A stretch of 64,000 nucleotides of DNA, taken from Gammaproteobacteria bacterium. Its GTDB lineage: Bacteria > Pseudomonadota > Gammaproteobacteria > Burkholderiales > Gallionellaceae. The stretch lies in NCBI GenBank assembly GCA_018814405.1, contig JAHIZO010000005.1, positions 456,729-520,728 on the forward strand. Reading direction: 5' to 3'. Position numbers and translations under genes: made by a program. Of this stretch, positions 49,466 to 57,689 are shown piece after piece. Below the pieces are notes generated by a model. It was not told the DNA's origin. It saw nothing but the letters and a program-made list of their open reading frames with translations, and did no database searches. Every line of letters starts with the position of its first letter. The first letter of the stretch is position 1.

Positions 49466-51418
49466 ATGCACACACTTGAAGCCCTGCGCGCCGGCGAACT
49501 CGCCGGTGTAACGCGTCTCGACCTCAGTTGCGGCCTGCGCGAATTCCCGCGCGAGATATTCGAGCTGGCCGACTCGCTGGAGATACTCAACCTCTCCGGC
49601 AATGCACTAAGTGAGCTGCCGGACGACCTACCGCGCCTGCACAAACTGCGCGTCATCTTCTGTTCCGACAATCGCTTCACCCATGTGCCGGAAGTGTTGG
49701 GTCGCTGCACCGAGCTGGAGATGGTCGGCTTCAAAGCCAACCAGATCGAGACACTGTCTGCCGCTGCTCTGCCGACCAAGCTGCGCTGGCTCATCCTTAC
49801 CGACAACCGCCTGCGCGAACTGCCGCCGGAGATCGGCCGCTGCACCCGCATGCAAAAACTCATGCTGGCAGGCAATCAGTTGCAACAGTTGCCGGATGAA
49901 CTGACCGCATGTCGCAATCTGGAACTACTGCGCATCGCCGCCAACCGTTTCGAACACCTGCCCGATTGGCTGTTCGACATGCCGCGCCTCGCCTGGTTGG
50001 CCTGCTCCGGCAACCCGTGCAGCGACATCAACGAAGCCGCCGCGCTGGAACATCTGCACATCACACCCATCGAGTGGCATCAACTGGAGCTGCATCATCA
50101 ACTGGGCGAAGGGGCTTCCGGCGTGATCTACCGCGCACATCATCAGGAAAAAGATGCGCCGGTCGCGGTGAAGATGTTCAAAGGCGCGCTCACCAGCGAC
50201 GGCCTGCCGCGCAGCGAGAAAGCAGCCAGCATCGCTGCCGGTGCACATCCCGGATTGATTCCCGTCATCGGCAAGATCAGCGAGCATCCCGAGCAGACAC
50301 CGGGACTGGTGATGTCGCTCATCGATCCGGCCTTCCGCAATCTGGCCGGCCCGCCCAGTCTCGCTTCCTGCACGCGCGACATCTACGCCGACGATGTGCG
50401 CTTCAAGCTGCCCGTCGCGCTCAACATCGCACGCGGCATCGCCGCCGTAGCCGAACATCTGCATGCACAATGCATCATGCATGGCGATCTGTACGCGCAT
50501 AACATCCTGTGGGATAACGCAGGCGACTGCCTGTTGGGTGACTTCGGTGCGGCATCTTTCCTGCCGCAGGATGCACAACAAGCCGAGGCCATGCAGCGCA
50601 TCGAGGTGCGCGCCTTCGCCTGTCTGCTGGACGAACTGATAACGCGCTGCAAGCCCACATCGGAGAACGCCGCAATACTCAACGCCATGCGTGCCTTGCA
50701 ACAGCGTTGCGACAGCAAGCAGGTGCGCAGCAGACCACTGTTCGCAGACATCCATCGCCAGCTTGAAAAGATCGCACGCCGCATCAAGGTCAGGCGGGAC
50801 GCACCAAGCAAAGAAGACATCGCCCTGATGGAACCCTTCGTCGGCCTGCCGCTGGAACGCATCCACTTGCCCACCACACCGGATGGCTATGCCGCTGCCA
50901 CGGCGGAGATCATGGCTGCGGGCATCATCGGCTTCGATACCGAATCCAAACCCACCTTCGCCGCCGGTGATGTGAGCGACGGACCGCACGTGCTGCAGTT
51001 CGCCCTGCACGACAAAGCCTATCTGTTCCAGATACACCGCAAAGACTGTTATCCCTTTCTGATCGAGATGCTGCAGTCACCGCAGCTACTCAAGGTCGGT
51101 TTCGGACTGAGTTCGGACAGCAAACACATCCGCAACAAGCTGGGCATCCAGCCCGGCGGACTGGTCGATCTGAATCAAGTGTTCAGCAAGGATGGTTTCC
51201 AAAAAGAGATGGGGGTGAGAAGTGCTGTCGCGCAGATGTTCAAGCAACGTTTCATCAAATCGCGCAAGGTCACCACGTCCAACTGGGCACTGCACGACCT
51301 GAATGATCAGCAGATGTTGTACGCCGCGAATGACGCTTTTGCGGCACTGAAAGTGTTGGAGGCGCTACAGCTTGCCAAGGAGAAATTGCCGATCATGTAC
51401 GCCGATTCGGCGCACTGA
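49466..51418 (+). CDS. Leucine-rich repeat / protein kinase / DEDDy 3'-5' exonuclease fusion
   Basis: The 650-residue protein has three parts. Residues about 15-185 are leucine-rich repeats (LEILNLSGNALSELPDDL, LRWLILTDNRLRELPPEI). Residues 205-440 are a Ser/Thr-type protein kinase with G-loop LGEGASGV (212-219), Lys236 in VAVKMF, catalytic loop HGDLYAHN (339-346, HRD replaced by HGD) and LGDFG (358-361). Residues about 450-645 are an RNase D/Werner-like exonuclease with DEDDy residues D491, E493 (GFDTES), D551, Y619 and D623 (YAAND). All catalytic residues for both activities appear present. LRR-kinase proteins and this exonuclease type are known to me as separate bacterial proteins; the single chain is unusual. 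No clear ribosome site precedes the ATG. Confidence 0.9.
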   Translation: MHTLEALRAGELAGVTRLDLSCGLREFPREIFELADSLEILNLSGNALSELPDDLPRLHKLRVIFCSDNRFTHVPEVLGRCTELEMVGFKANQIETLSAAALPTKLRWLILTDNRLRELPPEIGRCTRMQKLMLAGNQLQQLPDELTACRNLELLRIAANRFEHLPDWLFDMPRLAWLACSGNPCSDINEAAALEHLHITPIEWHQLELHHQLGEGASGVIYRAHHQEKDAPVAVKMFKGALTSDGLPRSEKAASIAAGAHPGLIPVIGKISEHPEQTPGLVMSLIDPAFRNLAGPPSLASCTRDIYADDVRFKLPVALNIARGIAAVAEHLHAQCIMHGDLYAHNILWDNAGDCLLGDFGAASFLPQDAQQAEAMQRIEVRAFACLLDELITRCKPTSENAAILNAMRALQQRCDSKQVRSRPLFADIHRQLEKIARRIKVRRDAPSKEDIALMEPFVGLPLERIHLPTTPDGYAAATAEIMAAGIIGFDTESKPTFAAGDVSDGPHVLQFALHDKAYLFQIHRKDCYPFLIEMLQSPQLLKVGFGLSSDSKHIRNKLGIQPGGLVDLNQVFSKDGFQKEMGVRSAVAQMFKQRFIKSRKVTTSNWALHDLNDQQMLYAANDAFAALKVLEALQLAKEKLPIMYADSAH

Positions 51419-51424
51419 AACACT

Positions 51425-52078
51425 TCAAGCGTTGAGGCGCTTTTGCTTCAGATTGTGCATCGCGTCGATGGCGATCTCGCGCACTTCCTCGTGCGCATCG
51501 TGCAAGCATGCTTCCACATAGGGCTTCGCCGCCGCACTGCCGGTCAATCCCAGCAGATAGCAAGCATCGGCACGCACGCGGTGATCGGCATGACTGCTGA
51601 GTTCTGCCAGCTCGGGCATCAAGGCTTGCAAGGCGGGTGAATAAGCATACGATTCCAGCAATGCGCTGACACCCAATCTCACTTCCAGCGAGGCCGAAGG
51701 ATCGGCCACGATGGACAGCAAAGGTTTCAGTCGTTGGGTATCGGCATGGATAAAGGCACTCGCCTGCACATAGCCACCTTCAGTCAGCAAATGTGCGACA
51801 TAGTGCGCCTTGCCTTCCTCGCCATGCGCCCAGTCCACCCATTGCCGCAACTCGCCCAACGTGCGCGCGCCGGTCAATGTGAAGATGCCCAGCTTCAACC
51901 AGGGTGCACTGCGCACCTCATACTCCTGAGCCAATGCAGTGTTCTCCGAAGCATCCACCACACGCACTTGACCGACCTGCCCTTCTTTCAACAACTCGCC
52001 CAAGGCATGCTTCACTGTCTCGCAATGCGGACAATTCGGTGTCACGAACAGCAAAGCATCAGGCGGATAGTTGGTCAT
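51425..52078 (-). CDS. Thioredoxin-like protein fused to HEAT repeats
   Basis: The 217-residue protein has an N-terminal thioredoxin/glutaredoxin fold (about 5-80) with redox motif CPHC (in VTPNCPHCETVKHAL) and a cis-Pro region SAPWLK. A C-terminal helical domain of two to three HEAT-like repeats (about 110-215) includes DHRVRADACYLLGLTGSAAA and HEEVREIAIDAMHNL. The combination suggests a thiol-disulfide protein with a protein-binding scaffold. It has no signal peptide. The ATG overlaps the SDR stop by 4 bp. Confidence 0.85.
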   Translation of the reverse strand: MTNYPPDALLFVTPNCPHCETVKHALGELLKEGQVGQVRVVDASENTALAQEYEVRSAPWLKLGIFTLTGARTLGELRQWVDWAHGEEGKAHYVAHLLTEGGYVQASAFIHADTQRLKPLLSIVADPSASLEVRLGVSALLESYAYSPALQALMPELAELSSHADHRVRADACYLLGLTGSAAAKPYVEACLHDAHEEVREIAIDAMHNLKQKRLNA

Positions 52079-52878
52079 GGCAGCCAGTCACTCAAGGTAT
52101 GTTCGGTCCAACGCCACAGCGCATCATCCAGCTCATGGTCGGCTGCCAGAGCAGAAATCTGTGCTTCCCGACAATCATCGAAATATTTACCCGTCACACC
52201 TTTCACCTCGGGTGATATCGCCAGATAGACTGATGTGCGCGCACCGTTTGCCCGCGTATCACCCTTCATATCGAAACCGGCGTGCAACAGCTTGGTGTCG
52301 ATCACGCCCGGATGCAGGCTGTTCGAACATAGCCAAGTCTCGCGATGTGCCAATGCGTTGGCGAACAAGGTATCGGCCAGTTTGGAATTGGCGTAAGCGT
52401 GATAAGCATCGAACTCGCGTTCGCCATTCATGTTGTCGAACGCTAGGCGTCCGCTTTGATGCGCGACAGAACTCACCGTCACCACCCGCGGATCGGCCGA
52501 CTGCTTCAACACTGACAGCAACCAGCGCGTCAGCACGAACGGCGCCAAATAATTCACCGCCATCGTCATCTCAAAACCATTCGCTGACAGTTGGCGCGTG
52601 GGCATATAGACACCCGCGTTGTGCAACAACACATCCAGCCTGGGCAGCCGTGCATTCAACTCGTGCGCCATCTGCACCACCTGTCCGAGGTCGGACAGAT
52701 CCGCACACGCGGTCTGCAACTTCGCATCCGGTACCGCTTGCCTGACCTTTTCCGCTGCCTGCATGGCCTTCTCCGCATCACGGCTATGCAACACCACCTC
52801 GTGGCCGCGCCGCGCCAGTTCTTTTGCCGTCTCTAATCCGATGCCGTCCGTTGCACCGGTGACCAATATCGTACTCAT
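52075..52878 (-). CDS. Short-chain dehydrogenase/reductase
   Basis: The 267-residue SDR enzyme has the NAD(P) turn TGATDGIG (about 7-14), the NNAG-type motif LLHNAGVY, catalytic Ser in [10 protein letters not shown] and the YxxxK pair in YANSK. The HSRD segment after the second strand suggests NADP. The pattern resembles retinol-dehydrogenase-like/WW-oxidoreductase-like SDRs. The substrate is unknown. It overlaps acyP (upstream) and the thioredoxin-HEAT gene (downstream) by 4 bp each. Confidence 0.92.
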   Translation of the reverse strand: MSTILVTGATDGIGLETAKELARRGHEVVLHSRDAEKAMQAAEKVRQAVPDAKLQTACADLSDLGQVVQMAHELNARLPRLDVLLHNAGVYMPTRQLSANGFEMTMAVNYLAPFVLTRWLLSVLKQSADPRVVTVSSVAHQSGRLAFDNMNGEREFDAYHAYANSKLADTLFANALAHRETWLCSNSLHPGVIDTKLLHAGFDMKGDTRANGARTSVYLAISPEVKGVTGKYFDDCREAQISALAADHELDDALWRWTEHTLSDWLP

Positions 52879-53159
52879 GCCTCTCCTCGCACTTCAAAAC
52901 CCGTAAAGCTGCCACTACCCGGCTCTTCATCGACGCGTGACACCTGCGCCAGTTCCGGCCCGCGATGCGCCCATGCTACCAACGAATCCACAGCGGCGGA
53001 ATCACCCTGCACCATCGCTTCCACTGAACTGTCTATGCAGTTGCGCACCCAGCCGTTCACGCCCAGCTTCTCTGCTTCGCGTCGCATCGAATCGCGAAAC
53101 CATACGCCCTGCACACGGCCATGCATCACCAGATGCAAAGTCTTCAAATCTTCACTCAC
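52875..53159 (-). CDS. acyP: Acylphosphatase
   Basis: The 94-residue protein hydrolyses carboxyl-phosphate bonds. It has the AcyP signature [20 protein letters not shown] with the catalytic Arg, and the conserved Asn in NGWVRNC. The start is GTG at 53159, 2 bp past the YjbQ stop, with GGGGGA upstream. It overlaps the SDR start by 4 bp. Confidence 0.95.
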   Translation of the reverse strand: MSEDLKTLHLVMHGRVQGVWFRDSMRREAEKLGVNGWVRNCIDSSVEAMVQGDSAAVDSLVAWAHRGPELAQVSRVDEEPGSGSFTGFEVRGEA

Positions 53160-53160
53160 T

Positions 53161-53580
53161 TCATTCCCCCTGCACCGTCACCACGATGCTTCGACTACCG
53201 CCGTGATTGCGATGCTCGCATAGATAGATACCCTGCCAGGTGCCCAAAGCCGGGCGACCATTCGCCACCGGGATGTTCAGACTCGCACCGAGCAGACTCG
53301 ATTTTATATGCGCGGGCATATCGTCCGCCCCTTCATCCTGATGGCGGTAGTACGGCTCATTCTCACGCACGGTGTTATTGAACCAGTTCTCAAAATCCTG
53401 CCGCACCGTCGGATCGGCATTCTCGTTCAGCGTCAGCGAAGCCGAAGTGTGCCGGATGAAAACATTCATCATGCCGATCTTGAACTCGCGCAATTCCGGC
53501 AGCGCGCGCAGCACTTCATCGGTGACCAAATGGAAACCGCGCGCGCGGGATTGCAATCTTATTTCTTTCTGTAGCCACAT
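53161..53580 (-). CDS. YjbQ/UPF0047 family protein (possible thiamin-phosphate synthase-like)
   Basis: The 139-residue protein has the UPF0047/YjbQ motifs [29 protein letters not shown] and [18 protein letters not shown]. coli YjbQ has weak thiamin-phosphate synthase activity; the main cellular role is not settled. It is the first of a tight four-gene minus-strand run with acyP, SDR and thioredoxin-HEAT. Confidence 0.94.
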   Translation of the reverse strand: MWLQKEIRLQSRARGFHLVTDEVLRALPELREFKIGMMNVFIRHTSASLTLNENADPTVRQDFENWFNNTVRENEPYYRHQDEGADDMPAHIKSSLLGASLNIPVANGRPALGTWQGIYLCEHRNHGGSRSIVVTVQGE

Positions 53581-53708
53581 GAAATCAAACCTAAATTAAT
53601 TAATCCACATGAATCATGTACTATCCGCCTGATGGCAGTGAGCGACTCGGGTAAAGGCTATCCCTTCCCCGCGTCGATTTCAACGCAAAACACCCGTTAA
53701 ACAACCGC

Positions 53709-54905
53709 ATGATGATGAGTCTTTTACCAACAAAGCCGAACATGCAAGTGCGCGCAGAGCAGATCCGCATGCTCTACGCCCAAGGTAACACCATTCAGTT
53801 GCTGGGCATTCTCACCGGCATCATTGCAGTCAGCGTGTTTTGGGATCTGGCCGATCACGGCATACTCTTAGCGTGGCTGTCTGTGCATGTCATCGTTTCC
53901 ATGGTGCGTCTTGGCATCAATGTACAGTTTGCACGCCAGCAGCCCGACAGTGTCCGAACCATGCAAAGGTGGGCCAACACCTATGTCGCCGGCACCTTTG
54001 CTTCGGGTTTGATCTGGGCCAGCTTGTGTCTGCTCTACACCGCCGCATGGCCTGCGCCCTACCAGCTCACCCTGTTCGTCATCTACATGGGCATCATTTC
54101 CGCTTCATTCAGCACCCACACACCGTATTTCATCGCCTATATAGCCTTCTATCTGCCGCCCGCCGGCTTCCTCACCTACACCCTGCTCCAACAACAGCAG
54201 GAAGGCTATACGGCACTCGCCATACTGAGCGCCATCTACATCGTAGTGATGTATTTCTCTGCCTTGAAATACCATCGCAGCGTCACACGCCTGCTCGAGG
54301 TACATTTCGAGAACGAACGACTGGCAGACCAACTCTCCTCCTCCAACCAGCGACTCAGCTCACTGGTCGATACGGACGAACTGACCGGTTTGTATAACCG
54401 CCGCTCGATGTTCAACCGTCTGGGCAACGAATGGAATCGCCACTATCGCAGCCGGACCATGCTCTCGCTGCTGTATATCGATCTGGATTGCTTCAAGCAG
54501 TATAACGACACCTATGGACATGAAGCCGGCGACCAGTGTCTGATCAGAATATCCAAACTGCTGCACAACCATGCGTTGCGCTCCAGCGACATGGCGGCGC
54601 GTTTCGGCGGTGAAGAATTCGCCCTGATCCTGCCCGAGACTTGCCAGCAAGACGCCGAAAGGATCGCCGCCTCCATCATCAGCGATCTGACGCTCATACA
54701 TCTGCCGCATTCGGGTTCAACCGTGACCGACCATGTCACAGTGAGCATAGGTATCGCCAGCATGATCCCGGCCGAACCGGACAATGATTCCGAATTACGG
54801 CAGACTGCCGACCAGATGCTGTACCAAGCCAAGCATGAGGGACGCAACCGTTTCGTCTCCGCACCCGACACGCAATCCACATCCACGCCGATCACTGCTG
54901 CCTAG
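53709..54905 (+). CDS. Membrane-bound diguanylate cyclase
   Basis: The 398-residue protein has about six membrane helices (about 27-47, 50-70, 92-112, 117-135, 138-158 and 165-187) and a C-terminal GGDEF domain (about 220-385) with active motif GGEEF and RSSD, an inhibition site five residues before it. It should make c-di-GMP in response to a membrane signal. The N-terminus starts MMMS, so three alternative ATGs are close together. It is followed by a small membrane-protein pair on the same strand. Confidence 0.92.
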   Translation: MMMSLLPTKPNMQVRAEQIRMLYAQGNTIQLLGILTGIIAVSVFWDLADHGILLAWLSVHVIVSMVRLGINVQFARQQPDSVRTMQRWANTYVAGTFASGLIWASLCLLYTAAWPAPYQLTLFVIYMGIISASFSTHTPYFIAYIAFYLPPAGFLTYTLLQQQQEGYTALAILSAIYIVVMYFSALKYHRSVTRLLEVHFENERLADQLSSSNQRLSSLVDTDELTGLYNRRSMFNRLGNEWNRHYRSRTMLSLLYIDLDCFKQYNDTYGHEAGDQCLIRISKLLHNHALRSSDMAARFGGEEFALILPETCQQDAERIAASIISDLTLIHLPHSGSTVTDHVTVSIGIASMIPAEPDNDSELRQTADQMLYQAKHEGRNRFVSAPDTQSTSTPITAA

Positions 54906-54953
54906 CATGCGGCAGCAGGTGATGTTCACCCACATTTAGATCAGGAGTCTCAC

Positions 54954-55277
54954 ATGGCCGCTTGGCTCATTCCCGTCATCAAAACCATACTGCCCCATGT
55001 TGGCACCATCATCTCCGCAGCGGCTCCCGTATTCACGCGCAAGAGCGGTGATGCCGCCACGCTTCAGCAACAAGTCACCGAACTGCAAAGCGCCGCCTCT
55101 GCCAACGACGCGAACATCAAGAACCTCGCCGAACAGATGCAGATCGCCATCGAAGCGCTGGAGAAAGGCACCAAGCTTGCACAAAGAGCCTACCGGCACG
55201 CCATGTTGCTCGGCATCGCAGCGTTCATCATTTCGCTCACAGCATTGAGTATGGTGCTGATCAACTTACCGAAATGA
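54954..55277 (+). CDS. Small coiled-coil membrane protein
   Basis: A 107-residue protein with a hydrophobic N-terminus (about 3-25), a heptad-like helix (TLQQQVTELQSAASANDANI, about 36-75) and a C-terminal membrane helix (about 83-104). No known family. A TCAGGAGTCTCAC ribosome site precedes the ATG. It overlaps the next gene by 4 bp (ATGA). Confidence 0.72.
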   Translation: MAAWLIPVIKTILPHVGTIISAAAPVFTRKSGDAATLQQQVTELQSAASANDANIKNLAEQMQIAIEALEKGTKLAQRAYRHAMLLGIAAFIISLTALSMVLINLPK

Positions 55278-55603
55278 AATGCGCCTACGAAGCCTCCAGC
55301 GGACTGGACGGCCACATGATCCTGAACTTGCTGGAGCAGTACCACATCAGCGGACGCATCGAAGGCGAACACCTGCAAGGCGGCATGGGCGAACTGCAAG
55401 CGTTGGGATTCGTGCGTGTGATGGTGGCGGAAGAAGATTACGAGCAAGCCAAACAGATCATCCGCGAATGGGAAGCACTGCAGCCGCCGGATGAAACGAA
55501 ACCACCCGCGCCGCGTGACACGATGGGTATGCAGTTGTTCTTTGCGGGCGTCATCATCGGCGCTGCATTGATGTACTGGCTGCTCAAAACTAACGCCGCC
55601 TGA
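55274..55603 (+). CDS. DUF2007-type putative signal-transducing protein
   Basis: The 109-residue protein has an N-terminal domain of the DUF2007 kind (KCAYEASSGLDGHMILNLLE, HISGRIEGEHLQGGMGELQA, FVRVMVAEEDYEQAKQIIRE), a Pro-rich linker and one C-terminal membrane helix (about 84-104). DUF2007 has a PII-like/GlnB-like ferredoxin fold and is named a putative signal transducer. It is translationally coupled to the coiled-coil membrane protein, so they may form a complex. Confidence 0.82.
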   Translation: MKCAYEASSGLDGHMILNLLEQYHISGRIEGEHLQGGMGELQALGFVRVMVAEEDYEQAKQIIREWEALQPPDETKPPAPRDTMGMQLFFAGVIIGAALMYWLLKTNAA

Positions 55604-55606
55604 ACC

Positions 55607-56860
55607 TCAAACCAGCGGCAAGCTCACCTCGAAGCACGCCCCACCTGTCGGCCCCGCCACACAGCGCACATTGCCGCCGTGACGTAGGGCGATCTGCCGC
55701 ACCAGTGCCAACCCCAGTCCGTAGCTGCCTTCCTTCTCGCGACTACCTACCGGGCGATAAAACGGTTCGAAGATGCGCTCACGCTCTTCTGCCGCGATGC
55801 CCTTGCCGTTGTCGCACACCTGTATCACCACCTGCCCCGTCTCCTGACGCAGAATGGCTTGCACCGCATCGCCACCATGTCGCCGCGCGTTCTCCAACAG
55901 ATTGCGCAACAATCGACGCAGCAAACGGTCATCGCCACGGATGTTCAACGGGACGGCTTCGCATTGCGCCTCAGCACGTGCGCATTCCTCGGCCAGCAGC
56001 GCCGCCAGATCGATGTCGTCCGTATGCAACGGTTCGCGAGAGGCATCCAATCGGCTGGCCAACAATATCTCCTCGATCAGTTGATCCAGCTCGGTGATGT
56101 TCTTGCGCACCTCGTCCTGCAACTCTGGGATGGGGCGCTCGGCCTGCATCTCCAATGCAAGGCGGATGCGCGTCAGCGGCGAACGCAGTTCGTGCGAGGC
56201 GTTCGCCAGCAATTGTTTGTGCGCCAGCAGCAAAGACTCGATGCGTTCTGCCGCCTGATTGAAACTGGTCGCCAGCGAAGCTACCTCGTCACAGCCCTTC
56301 GCTTCCACGCGCGTCTTGAAATCGCCCTCACCCAGTGCCTGCACCGCCTGCTTCAATCTTTCCAAGCGTTTGGTCATGCGCCGCGTCATCGGGTATGCCA
56401 CCACCGCCACCACCAGACCGATCAACAACAACGTGAGGAAGATCGGCAACGGTGGACGCGGCCTTTCATGCGGCGGCTGTGCCAGCAACCAACGACCGTC
56501 TGGCAATTGCATCGCCCAGGCCGATTGATGGTCGGGCCTGTGCAGCCATTCGTTCTCTTGCGCATTCGGGCCCGGCGGCCGCAAACGGCGGCCGGTATGT
56601 GCCAACAATTCCCGGTCGGCAGAATACAAAGACAGGCGCGGTAGCGCGGGACGCGCCAACCGCTCCAACACCTCTTGCTGCTGCGCACGCGGCGCATCCG
56701 CAGGCGGCAAGGCCATCACGATCACATCGCGCACCGTTTCGAATATTTGGTTCTGCGGTGAGTTCTTGCCCTGGAAATGCCAGAACGTGGCAACCAGCAC
56801 CACCAGCAAAACCAAGCTGGCGACTACGCCCATATATATCTGGAAATAAAGCTTCTTCAT
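55607..56860 (-). CDS. Sensor histidine kinase (CpxA/RstB-like)
   Basis: The 417-residue kinase has an N-terminal membrane helix (about 8-27), a periplasmic loop (about 28-140), a second membrane helix (about 141-160), HAMP (about 160-215), HisKA with the phospho-His in ANASHELRSPLTRIR, and an HATPase domain (RNLLENARRHGG, DNGKGI, GLGLALVRQIALRHGG). The MKKLYFQIYMG start resembles RstB/CpxA. It overlaps the response regulator gene by 4 bp. The neighbouring Spy/CpxP-like gene suggests envelope or metal stress as signal. Confidence 0.93.
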   Translation of the reverse strand: MKKLYFQIYMGVVASLVLLVVLVATFWHFQGKNSPQNQIFETVRDVIVMALPPADAPRAQQQEVLERLARPALPRLSLYSADRELLAHTGRRLRPPGPNAQENEWLHRPDHQSAWAMQLPDGRWLLAQPPHERPRPPLPIFLTLLLIGLVVAVVAYPMTRRMTKRLERLKQAVQALGEGDFKTRVEAKGCDEVASLATSFNQAAERIESLLLAHKQLLANASHELRSPLTRIRLALEMQAERPIPELQDEVRKNITELDQLIEEILLASRLDASREPLHTDDIDLAALLAEECARAEAQCEAVPLNIRGDDRLLRRLLRNLLENARRHGGDAVQAILRQETGQVVIQVCDNGKGIAAEERERIFEPFYRPVGSREKEGSYGLGLALVRQIALRHGGNVRCVAGPTGGACFEVSLPLV

Positions 56861-57558
56861 GCTGCGTCTCCAGAATTGTCTTGGCTGCGCGCGAACACAT
56901 AGCCCGCACCGCGCAGTGTGATGATGCGGCGCGGATGTTTGGGGTCGTCTTCGATGGCCGCGCGGATACGCGAGATATGGACATCGATGGAACGGTCGAA
57001 AGCTTCCAATGGTTCGCCCTTCACCGCATCCAGCAACTGTTCACGACTCATCACCCGCCCCGGCTTCTCGGCCAACGCCAGCAACAGATCGTATTGATAG
57101 GAAGTCATCTCGCATGCCTTGCCGTCCACGCGCACCAGACGCGCTGCACGGTCTATCTCCAACCGGCCGAAGCGCAACACATCCCCGCCAACGGTTTTGC
57201 CGCGGCGCAATATCGCCTTCAAACGCGCCAGTAACTCGCGCGGCTCGAAGGGCTTAGGCAGATAATCATCCGCCCCCATCTCCAACCCAACGATGCGGTC
57301 CATCGCCTCACCGCGCGCGGTCAGCATCAGCACCGGAATGTCGGAGAACGCGCGCAACTGACGACACGCATCCAGCCCGTCACCATCCGGCAACATCAGG
57401 TCCAGCACCAACGCATCGTAGTCCGTCTGTTTCAAGGCTTGCAGGCCGGACGTGATGGCATGGCGCGCATCCACGCGATAACCCGCGGCGCCCAGATATT
57501 GCTGCAACATGCCGCACAGGCGTTCGTCGTCGTCGATGATGAGGATGTGGTGATTCAT
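56857..57558 (-). CDS. OmpR-family response regulator (CpxR/RstA-like)
   Basis: The 233-residue regulator has a receiver domain (IDDDERL acidic pocket, phospho-Asp in LVLDLMLPDGDG, Lys in DDYLPKPFEPRELLAR) and an OmpR-type winged helix (about 135-228: FDRSIDVHISRIRAAIEDDP, RITLRGAGYVFA). The ATG at 57558 is preferred to a TTG at 57570. It is co-transcribed with the sensor kinase. Two inverted repeats lie just upstream. Confidence 0.95.
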   Translation of the reverse strand: MNHHILIIDDDERLCGMLQQYLGAAGYRVDARHAITSGLQALKQTDYDALVLDLMLPDGDGLDACRQLRAFSDIPVLMLTARGEAMDRIVGLEMGADDYLPKPFEPRELLARLKAILRRGKTVGGDVLRFGRLEIDRAARLVRVDGKACEMTSYQYDLLLALAEKPGRVMSREQLLDAVKGEPLEAFDRSIDVHISRIRAAIEDDPKHPRRIITLRGAGYVFARSQDNSGDAA

Positions 57559-57577
57559 GCGTCGCTCCAAATAACTT

Positions 57578-57606
57578 GCCCCGCATCATACCAAGCGATG
57601 CGGGGC
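57578..57606. repeat. Inverted repeat upstream of the response regulator
   Basis: GCCCCGCATC / GATGCGGGGC is a perfect 10-bp stem with a 9-base loop, 19 bp before the response-regulator start. On the minus strand no T run follows, so it is more likely an operator or mRNA hairpin than a terminator. Confidence 0.6.
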
Positions 57607-57637
57607 GTACAGCATGCTCGTATCGTCTTCCCCTGCC

Positions 57638-57667
57638 CCGTCATTCCCGCTAAAGCGGGAATGACGG
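57638..57667. repeat. REP/dRS3-like inverted repeat
   Basis: CCGTCATTCCCGC, TAAA, GCGGGAATGACGG form a perfect 13-bp stem with a 4-base loop. The core ATTCCC-N8-GGGAAT equals the consensus of dRS3/REP-type repeats known from Neisseria and other proteobacteria. It lies 22 bp past the stop of the Spy/CpxP-like gene and may act as its terminator. Confidence 0.7.
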
Positions 57668-57689
57668 CTTAGGGTGCGGCGACCCGAAC

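Noticed and set aside
49925..51037. Minus-strand ORF opposite the kinase domain
   Set aside because: The plus strand encodes complete kinase motifs; the minus translation has no recognisable domain.
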